From: Methanobacteriota archaeon
Lineage (GTDB): Archaea > Thermoplasmatota > E2 > DHVEG-1
Length of the DNA: 11,854 nt
Reading direction: 5' to 3'
Assembly: GCA_026394435.1 (NCBI GenBank)
Contig: JAPKYG010000103.1
Coordinates: 1 to 11,854 of the forward strand
Under the pieces are notes generated by a model, which searched no databases, was not told the DNA's origin, and saw only the letters and a list, made by a program, of their open reading frames with translations. This document shows, one piece after another, positions 6,595 through 11,854 of the stretch. The stretch's first letter is position 1. Each line of letters begins with the position of its first letter. The position numbers were made by a program, and so were the translations under genes.

Positions 6595-8310
6595 TCATTC
6601 CAACTCAACATACTCTCCAATGTTTTGAGCAATCTTCGGATCATCAAGTGCTCTCATTAATTCTTCTTTGGTATTGAACGGTCGTTTCGTTAAAATCCTC
6701 ACCGCTCTTTTCTTTCCAACACCAGGAATTGCTTCTAACGTCTCCCGGGAGGCGGTATTCAGATTCAAAGGATATGGTACCGCGGTTACAGACCGATATC
6801 CGTACTCCACGACTTTCACGTCATAAAAGATGTGAAGCGGGAACACACCAGGGATGCCGATAAGCAAAGGATAGCTTCCCAGCTGTCGAGCGAACGTCAA
6901 CTTCCCTTCATACATTTCAGTACATACCTCGGTAAGCAGTGTTCCTTGCGGAACGAGTCGCTGCAGCATCGGTCGTTCAATGGTTTCACGGACCTTTCGT
7001 TTGAAGTGTTGAAACTCTGATTTATGTTTCCTTACGTTTTTCTCTCCAATCTCAAACATTTTTGTCCCAGGGATTGGAATAACTTGACGTAGATTGATGC
7101 GTCTTAACCGAAGACCATCGTCATAGATTTTTTTCAGAAATTCGTAGTCAAGAACGAACGTATTTTTTGTTTCGCCGTCGAGCCCAAAGACAAAATTCAA
7201 ACCAGGTAGCAACTCAGGAAGTCCATTTGTTCCTCTCCTTGACCCAACCTCATTTAAAAGTTTCACTGCATCAAATACCTCCTCAGCTGAAGCCTTCAGG
7301 TTATTTTTTTTGATGACCACAGGATCAACGCTTTCTACTCCAAGTGCTGCGACATCACCAGCAGTATGATATTTTACAATGCTTTTTGCAATCCGTCGGC
7401 ATTCATCTGGAAACCGTGCAATCACACCAGGGTTTGCATTATCAATATGAAGAGTTTTGAGATCAGGTGCTGCGAAGTGAATTCCTTGAAACAACTGTTC
7501 CAGTGCCTTAGGATTCGGCTGGGGAAACTCAAGTTCTCCAGCACCTTTTGCCATGTAGGAGAAAATACAGGGTTGATTCCCAATTCTCATGTGATGAACA
7601 CCGGTTTTGTATAACGCAGCAATCTCCCTGCATATCTCATCAACGGTTCGAAAACTCGGAAGGCCTTTGCTCGGTTCGCTACAAAAAGAACACCCACCCA
7701 CGATACTGCGTGGACACCCGCGGTACGTCTCAATTTCCGTGATAAGATACTCTGGAAAAAATGGGTGTTGCTTCACAACTGCTGCGCCTTTCACAGCAAA
7801 ATCCTTTATCACGTGTGGATTGGATCTTCGGAGAGAAGGATCTATGGTTTCTTTTTTCAGATTGTTTTTTAATAACTCCGTAACAACGATTTCACCGTCA
7901 CCATTAACGATGAGATCAAAAACATCTTCTACGATACCGGTTTCTTTTACGCTTTTACCACCAGACATCCCAAACCCATACCGTGCCGCAGGACCACAGA
8001 GAAGTTTCACAGGTTGTGTAAGATTACTAAGCAAAGAGACAAGTTCGTATGGACTGACTGGGAAACCAGAGAGGTACCGTCCGGGAACAGACATCCCAGC
8101 GATAACAACGAGGATATCAGATTTTGAAAGAGTATCAAACCACGATATGTCGTTTCGAATCTGGTCTATAGTAACATATGAAACAGTGGCGTGTGTATCG
8201 AAATTCCAGACTGCGCCAGCGATATATCTAGGGTACGGACTGATATACGGTGGAACACCAAGGCAGGTTGGTTCATCGACGTACCCGTCAAGTATCGAGA
8301 CACGTAACAT
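6595..8310 (-). CDS. COG1031-type radical SAM Fe-S protein with C-terminal helix-hairpin-helix
   Basis: The 571-residue protein resembles the archaeal family COG1031. Residues 1-140 resemble the cobalamin-binding-like N-terminal domain that precedes many radical SAM cores (LDGYVDEPTCLGVPPYISPY; NGDGEIVVTELL at 136-147). The core begins at TEIETYRGCP; the cluster cysteines are Cys199, Cys207 and Cys210 in GCPRSIVGGCSFC, a Cx7CxxC spacing rather than Cx3CxxC. HIDNANPGV, GVESVDP and FGLDGET match later radical SAM strands. Residues about 517-560 form a helix-hairpin-helix motif (ETLEAIPGVGKKRAVRILTK), implying nucleic acid contact. The reaction is not established to my knowledge; RNA or tRNA modification is a reasonable guess from the HhH and the downstream RNase III gene. 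TTTAAATA at 8335-8342 puts the transcript start near the ATG, so it is probably leaderless. Confidence 0.9.
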   Translation of the reverse strand: MLRVSILDGYVDEPTCLGVPPYISPYPRYIAGAVWNFDTHATVSYVTIDQIRNDISWFDTLSKSDILVVIAGMSVPGRYLSGFPVSPYELVSLLSNLTQPVKLLCGPAARYGFGMSGGKSVKETGIVEDVFDLIVNGDGEIVVTELLKNNLKKETIDPSLRRSNPHVIKDFAVKGAAVVKQHPFFPEYLITEIETYRGCPRSIVGGCSFCSEPSKGLPSFRTVDEICREIAALYKTGVHHMRIGNQPCIFSYMAKGAGELEFPQPNPKALEQLFQGIHFAAPDLKTLHIDNANPGVIARFPDECRRIAKSIVKYHTAGDVAALGVESVDPVVIKKNNLKASAEEVFDAVKLLNEVGSRRGTNGLPELLPGLNFVFGLDGETKNTFVLDYEFLKKIYDDGLRLRRINLRQVIPIPGTKMFEIGEKNVRKHKSEFQHFKRKVRETIERPMLQRLVPQGTLLTEVCTEMYEGKLTFARQLGSYPLLIGIPGVFPLHIFYDVKVVEYGYRSVTAVPYPLNLNTASRETLEAIPGVGKKRAVRILTKRPFNTKEELMRALDDPKIAQNIGEYVELE

Positions 8311-8334
8311 ATTTTTTATTGCAACAGCTCCTGT

Positions 8335-8342
8335 ATTTAAAA
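8335..8342 (-). promoter_or_regulatory. TATA box of the radical SAM gene
   Basis: The minus strand reads TTTAAATA, centred about 29 bases before the ATG at 8310, the spacing expected for a leaderless archaeal transcript. It forms one half of a divergent promoter region with the RAM gene. Confidence 0.55.
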
Positions 8343-8428
8343 AACTTCGTTTTAAAGAAACAAATGAAGAACTTATACAATTTTGATACTCGATTCATTT
8401 ATACGAACCACAGTATTAAAACAGATAA

Positions 8429-8437
8429 CTTTATACC
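8429..8437 (+). promoter_or_regulatory. TATA box of the RAM/DMT operon
   Basis: CTTTATACC is centred about 43 bases before ATG 8476. A start near 8458 leaves a leader of about 18 bases containing GGTGA as ribosome-binding site. Confidence 0.55.
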
Positions 8438-8475
8438 AAGAATTAATATTCCGCGTGAAAGATGGGTGAAGAACC

Positions 8476-8718
8476 ATGATTAGCGCATACATCCTGATAA
8501 CGATGCAACCAGGGAAAAGCGATAAAGCAATCAAAGAAATGAGACAAATTGATAATGTCGCAAAGATTTCGATAATTGCTGGGGAGTACGATATTGTCGT
8601 CAGAGCACAGGTGAAAAACCTCGAAGAGCTCTTAGATGTTACCGATAAGCTCCAAATGGTCGAGGGAGTGAATAAAACAACCACCCAGATTATCGAGAAA
8701 GAAATCAGCCTCCAATAA
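8476..8718 (+). CDS. Stand-alone Lrp/AsnC ligand-binding (RAM) domain protein
   Basis: The 80-residue protein is a single RAM (regulation of amino acid metabolism) domain, the small-molecule-binding half of Lrp/AsnC regulators, with no helix-turn-helix. The beta-alpha-beta-beta-alpha-beta order is visible: strand AYILITMQPG, helix SDKAIKEMRQIDNV, strands AKISIIAGEYDIVVRAQV with the family's G-x-Y-D turn, helix EELLDVTDKL, and a last strand at TTTQIIEKEI. Such domains form dimers and larger rings that bind amino acids at subunit interfaces. The start has GGTGA 7 bases upstream. Only 12 bases separate it from the transporter gene, which ends in a second RAM domain of similar sequence pattern; this suggests the free RAM may pair with the fused one. 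It could alternatively act on Lrp regulators elsewhere. Confidence 0.92.
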   Translation: MISAYILITMQPGKSDKAIKEMRQIDNVAKISIIAGEYDIVVRAQVKNLEELLDVTDKLQMVEGVNKTTTQIIEKEISLQ

Positions 8719-8730
8719 TGAGACGAAAGC

Positions 8731-9984
8731 ATGATCATTAGGAAAAAATACCTGTTTTATGTCCTGGCGATCACATCTTCCTTTATTACTGCCGCAGTAA
8801 CTGGGATTGATAGTTTTGTTGGTGGTCAATCAGCGTTTAAATATGATCCTTGGGCTTTTGCCTTTTCTCTCTTTTTCGTAGGAGCTATAGTTACTTTTTT
8901 GATTGCACTGATTCTGTCGATAAAATTCAAAGGGAAAAGTGTCGGAGCAAAAATCCTTGATCCCTCGTTTAAACAAGTGCGTATGGTGCAGAAAAGCGAG
9001 ATGAAATACCATCTTGTTGCCGGCCTTATGAACGCGATCAATACCGTCGGGTATTGTGCAATCGTGTCAACTGTTCAAGATCCATCCGTGATACTTTCGT
9101 TTTCTCAAATAGTCATCTTGTATCTCCTCCTTATGGAATCGATTACAGAAAAAGACGTCCCAACACTCGTTGAGGTTCAATCTTCGATTATTGTGACCTT
9201 TGGTGCGATTCTCGCATCAATTAGTTTAACAGGAGAGTTTCAGTGGCTTCCGATCATTATTGTGTTCCTTGTGGTGAACCCCACCTGGGCTGTCTTTTCG
9301 ATCTATCAAAGAAAATTAAAAATCATGCGAATTCACAATAAACCGAATGACTCTATCAATATTCGTTTATGGAACGTTGTGTTTTCTTGTATTTTTACTT
9401 CCGTCATTCTTTTTATCTTTGATATTTTCACGAGCGGTGGTCATCTCATCGCTGCATTTACAACATCAATTAATCTGTATTATTTCCTCTTACTCGCACT
9501 CACCATGGGTACAACGTTCTTCGCGTATGTCTTGTACATTCGTTCTCTTGGTATGGGAAAAGCCAGTGTGAATAACGCTCTTCGTGCCTCGACAATTATC
9601 TTTGCAATCCCCTTCTCAATTATTCTACTCCAGTTAGGTGTTATTACTGACTTTTCCACCGATCCTGTAATGCTCATAATCAAAGTCATTGGAATCGTAA
9701 TGATTGTGATGGGTATCATATCGTTTGCACTCACCGTTGTCAAAGCATATATCTTCGTTACTGTGAAAACTGGTCGTCCGTTGCGGGAGACGATGCAGAA
9801 ATTGTGGAATATCCGTGGTGTCACTCATGTGACGATCACAACAGGGAAATATGATTTCGTGGTGAAGGTATCGACGCGTACCCTTATGAAAGGCTACGAG
9901 CGTATCATTAAAAAACTTGATGAAATTGATGAGGTTAATAAATATCGTTGGGCATCCGTGTTAAAAGACTGGGAAAAAATCTAA
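8731..9984 (+). CDS. DMT-like transporter with C-terminal RAM ligand-binding domain
   Basis: The 417-residue protein has ten predicted membrane spans, roughly 7-25, 41-64, 95-113, 119-137, 150-165, 172-192, 212-233, 245-270, 285-305 and 312-337, the usual count of drug/metabolite transporters (EamA-like). A five-plus-five layout and the KASVNNALRAS stretch before span 9 fit that superfamily. Residues about 338-415 are a RAM domain: AYIFVTVKTGRP, helix LRETMQKLWNIRGV, TTGKYDFVVKV with the G-x-Y-D turn, then a second helix and EVNKYRWASVLKDWEKI. With an even span number and Lys/Arg near the N-terminus, the tail should be cytosolic. DMT members export amino acids and other metabolites, so ligand-gated export is a natural model, but the substrate is unknown. 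It follows the free RAM gene by 12 bases with only a weak SD, suggesting translational coupling. Confidence 0.85.
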   Translation: MIIRKKYLFYVLAITSSFITAAVTGIDSFVGGQSAFKYDPWAFAFSLFFVGAIVTFLIALILSIKFKGKSVGAKILDPSFKQVRMVQKSEMKYHLVAGLMNAINTVGYCAIVSTVQDPSVILSFSQIVILYLLLMESITEKDVPTLVEVQSSIIVTFGAILASISLTGEFQWLPIIIVFLVVNPTWAVFSIYQRKLKIMRIHNKPNDSINIRLWNVVFSCIFTSVILFIFDIFTSGGHLIAAFTTSINLYYFLLLALTMGTTFFAYVLYIRSLGMGKASVNNALRASTIIFAIPFSIILLQLGVITDFSTDPVMLIIKVIGIVMIVMGIISFALTVVKAYIFVTVKTGRPLRETMQKLWNIRGVTHVTITTGKYDFVVKVSTRTLMKGYERIIKKLDEIDEVNKYRWASVLKDWEKI

Positions 9985-9997
9985 ATCGACAGGAAAC

Positions 9998-10006
9998 TCT
10001 TTTATC
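9998..10006 (+). promoter_or_regulatory. Possible TATA box of the M29 gene
   Basis: TCTTTTATC in the 53-base gap is centred about 36 bases before ATG 10038 and could give the aminopeptidase its own start. It is a weak match; readthrough from the RAM/DMT operon is equally possible because no T-run terminator separates the genes. Confidence 0.3.
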
Positions 10007-10037
10007 ATTTCACTTGTTCCCATACTGGGAATATAGT

Positions 10038-11144
10038 ATGATTGACAAACGATTAGAGAAATTTGCCAATATTTTGGTCCATCACTCTTTGAGTCTAAAG
10101 AAAAACGATTTGTTTGTACTATCCGGGAGTCATCTCGCTGCGCCGTTGATTAAGGAAGTTTATACACAAGCTGTTGAGGTCGGAGCGCATCCGTTCACCC
10201 ATATTGGTATCGATGGGCTTGCAGAAATTTATTACAGGAACTCCTCAGAAAATCAACTGAAATACGTATCTCCTATCAGTAAATTTGAAATCGAACATAT
10301 CGACGCTAGCCTTTCCATTATCAGCCCTGAAAATACGCGGAACATGACGAACATTGATCCGAAAAAACAAGTAATAAGTAGCGTGGCGCATCAGCAGATC
10401 CATAAGATATTCCTAGACCGAGCTGCGAAGAAAGAGCTCCGATGGTGTGTGACCCAGTATCCGACACAGGCGTCTGCGCAGGATGCAGAGATGTCTCTTG
10501 CGGAGTATGAGGATTTTATTTTTGATAGTGCGCATGTCGATGCAAAAGACCCGATTAAATATTGGAGAACTGTACACAATGAACAGGAGAAGATACGAAA
10601 GCTCCTCAACATGAAAAAGAAAATCCATGCTCTTGCTAAGGATACTGATCTTACCGTTTCTGTCGCAGGGAGAAAATGGATTAACTGCTCTGGAAAGGAA
10701 AATTTCCCAGACGGCGAGGTATTCACCGGTCCGGTTGAAAACTCAGCGGAAGGACACATCAGTTATTCGTTTCCTGGATCACACGGGGGCCGTGAAGTCG
10801 ACGACATTCAACTATGGTTTCAGAAAGGTGCCGTGGTGAAAGCAACCGCGTCGAAAGGAGAAAAATTCCTTTCCTCTATGCTTGACATGGATCCTGGCGC
10901 GCGGCGGATCGGTGAGTTCGCGTTTGGGACGAATTATGGGGTGAAGAAGTATACGAAGAACACATTGTTTGATGAGAAAATTGGTGGTACGATTCATCTT
11001 GCAGTGGGGAGCGGGTATCCGGAGACAGGCAGTAAAAACAAATCCAGTTTGCATTGGGATATGATGTGTGACCTGCGGAAAAACGGGGAAGTCTATGCAG
11101 ATAATGAATTGATTTACAAGAATGGACGATTTTTAGACATTTGA
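10038..11144 (+). CDS. M29 family metallo-aminopeptidase, 368 residues
   Basis: The protein matches thermophilic-type aminopeptidases of family M29 (AmpS/PepS), cytoplasmic dinuclear-metal enzymes that remove N-terminal residues from short peptides. Expected ligands and motifs are present (numbering from 10038): FPDGEVFTGP with Glu227, GEFAFGTN with Glu293, GTIHLAVGSGYPE with His320 and Tyr327, and SSLHWDMM with His339 and Asp341. The length agrees with the family's usual ~370-410. The frame is open from 9948, overlapping the transporter gene, but the upstream 30 residues lack family character, and MIDKRLEKFANILV at 10038 is the normal N-terminus. No signal peptide is seen. It follows the RAM/DMT pair on the same strand, linking peptide breakdown to amino acid sensing or transport. 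A T-run at 11158-11163 ends the unit. Confidence 0.93.
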   Translation: MIDKRLEKFANILVHHSLSLKKNDLFVLSGSHLAAPLIKEVYTQAVEVGAHPFTHIGIDGLAEIYYRNSSENQLKYVSPISKFEIEHIDASLSIISPENTRNMTNIDPKKQVISSVAHQQIHKIFLDRAAKKELRWCVTQYPTQASAQDAEMSLAEYEDFIFDSAHVDAKDPIKYWRTVHNEQEKIRKLLNMKKKIHALAKDTDLTVSVAGRKWINCSGKENFPDGEVFTGPVENSAEGHISYSFPGSHGGREVDDIQLWFQKGAVVKATASKGEKFLSSMLDMDPGARRIGEFAFGTNYGVKKYTKNTLFDEKIGGTIHLAVGSGYPETGSKNKSSLHWDMMCDLRKNGEVYADNELIYKNGRFLDI

Positions 11145-11157
11145 AGGTTCACTACCC

Positions 11158-11163
11158 TTTTTT
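11158..11163 (+). terminator. T-run terminator after the M29 gene
   Basis: CCC followed by six T residues begins 14 bases after the stop codon, with further AT-rich sequence downstream (11175-11205). Confidence 0.45.
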
Positions 11164-11267
11164 GATCTGGAAATATTTAAATATATTTTTATTATAAAAT
11201 TGTATAAGATATAAAATATTGAATAAATGTAATTAGTAATAGTTGTTCTGTGGAGGTATAGTTACAT

Positions 11268-11293
11268 ATAATGTAAAGACTATATTACATTAT
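11268..11293. repeat. Perfect 9-bp inverted repeat in AT-rich spacer
   Basis: ATAATGTAA (11268-11276) and TTACATTAT (11285-11293) are exact inverted copies separated by 8 bases. It lies in the roughly 210-base stretch 11145-11355, in which I see no gene. It could be an operator, an end of a mobile element, or a chance repeat in AT-rich DNA. Confidence 0.4.
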
Positions 11294-11355
11294 GATAAAC
11301 GATAGATCTGCGAAAAAAATTGATTATTCGCTAACAAGTATAAGTCGACTTTTAA

Positions 11356-11622
11356 TATGAAAAACGTGATAAGGCAAAGGATACAATAACTCTAGTAGGA
11401 GCACCATACATTCTTTATGCTGTGATGGAGAAACTTAAAAGAGAAGGAAAAAATTTTGATTTTGGCGACCATAGTGGAGTAGCAACTGGTGGAGGCTGGA
11501 AAGGTCTAAAAAATATGACTCCTGAGGAATTCCGAAATGAAGTCAACAAAGTCCTTGGGATACCAGGGAAATTTGTTTTGGATGATTACAGTATGGTCGA
11601 ACCTAAACTCCCGGAAAATTAG
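11356..11622 (+). pseudogene. Fragment of a LuxE-like acyl-protein synthetase gene
   Basis: The open frame between stops at 11353 and 11620 reads as an internal piece of a larger protein. It includes TLVGAPYILYAVMEKLKREG, then GVATGGGWKGLKNMTPEEF and VLDDYSMVEPK. The TGGGWKG and D-Y-S-M-V-E motifs recall the LuxE/acyl-protein synthetase branch of the ANL adenylate-forming enzymes, where the latter corresponds to the Y-G-x-x-E adenylate motif. Those enzymes have about 350 or more residues, so N- and C-terminal parts are missing. A GTG/ATG start at 11422-11427 would give a 65-66-residue ORF, but the family-like sequence runs upstream of it and no SD is seen, so this is probably a gene remnant. 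The neighbouring transposase-like gene offers a cause for the disruption. The family call is from motif recall. Confidence 0.5.
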
Positions 11623-11663
11623 CCACAAGGACTGATTTCTCATACCCAATCCTCGATGGAAAA

Positions 11664-11671
11664 CTTTATTA
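11664..11671 (+). promoter_or_regulatory. TATA box of the transposase-like gene
   Basis: CTTTATTA is centred about 28 bases before ATG 11696, which predicts a leaderless transcript. Confidence 0.45.
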
Positions 11672-11695
11672 GAATACTTGTTATTACTCTTAACT

Positions 11696-11854
11696 ATGAC
11701 ATATATTGTGAAACAAAAGATCCATGGGAAGCTTTACGCCTACGAAGTCAAAGGCTACTGGGATAGCGAAAAAAAACAAGCGAGGCAGAAGCGCAGATAC
11801 CTTGGAGTATGGGATGAAAAAACGGGAAGCGTGAAACAGAAGGAATCCGAACGT
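11696..11854 (+). CDS. Probable transposase N-terminus (IS1634/IS4-like), cut by window edge
   Basis: Fifty-three codons from ATG 11696 remain open to the window end. The product begins MTYIVKQKIHGKLYAYEVKG and continues YWDSEKKQARQKRRYLGVWD. This short beta-hairpin plus basic stretch ending in R-Y-L-G is the usual N-terminus of archaeal IS1634/IS4-type DDE transposases, which bind element ends before the catalytic domain. The DDE residues would lie outside the window. No terminal inverted repeat could be identified because the right end is missing. The gene sits beside a broken LuxE-like gene, fitting an insertion hotspot. Other proteins share this N-terminal module, so the call is moderate. 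Confidence 0.6.
   Translation, partial: MTYIVKQKIHGKLYAYEVKGYWDSEKKQARQKRRYLGVWDEKTGSVKQKESER

Noticed and set aside
7607..8386. 259-codon plus-strand open frame
   Set aside because: It lies entirely antisense to the radical SAM gene, whose cysteine and HhH motifs are convincing; the antisense product has no recognisable domain and is a shadow.
9948..10037. Upstream N-terminal extension of the M29 gene, overlapping the transporter gene
   Set aside because: The extra 30 residues do not resemble the family, and the ATG at 10038 gives a normal-length M29 protein.
1..11854. tRNA/rRNA genes and CRISPR arrays
   Set aside because: No cloverleaf with CCA-proximal consensus, no rRNA-like conserved blocks and no regularly spaced direct repeats were seen in the gaps between genes.

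Overview
The window looks archaeal. Genes are preceded by archaeal TATA boxes (TTTATATA, TTTAAATA, TTTATA types) placed about 25-57 bases before the start codon, some nearly leaderless and some with a purine-rich Shine-Dalgarno (SD) site. T-run terminators follow several genes. One gene is a COG1031-type radical SAM/helix-hairpin-helix protein, a family I know mainly from archaea. Signal-peptide C25 (gingipain-like) and M28 peptidases together suggest a protein-degrading archaeon of the Thermoplasmatota or another sediment lineage such as MBG-D; that lineage guess rests on gene content and recall only.

Layout. 1-4444 (minus strand) is a secreted-peptidase block: two tandem paralogous C25 cysteine peptidases transcribed from one promoter, then an M28 metallo-aminopeptidase cut by the window edge with its own promoter. 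4546-4881 (minus) holds what looks like the decayed end of a beta-rich surface-protein gene. 4944-5507 (plus) is an unrecognised soluble protein. 5508-6093 is a long 'intergenic' stretch that is not empty: it has T-run terminators, a near-perfect 28-bp palindrome directly upstream of a TATA box, a 35-residue single-span membrane protein with a strong SD, and a long interrupted hairpin that may be a structured RNA. 6094-8310 (minus) carries the radical SAM/HhH protein followed by a short RNase III without a dsRNA-binding domain.

8311-8475 is a divergent promoter region. From it run, on the plus strand, a stand-alone Lrp/AsnC ligand-binding (RAM) domain protein, a ten-span DMT-type transporter whose C-terminus is a second RAM domain, and an M29 metallo-aminopeptidase. 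11145-11854 is a degraded/mobile zone: a terminator, an inverted repeat, a fragment of a LuxE-like acyl-protein synthetase gene, and the start of a probable transposase running off the end.

A joint reading, which is inference: secreted peptidases cut external protein, cytoplasmic M29 finishes peptides, and the RAM/DMT pair may move and sense amino acids or related metabolites. The RAM-tailed transporter beside a free RAM protein is the most interesting system here.
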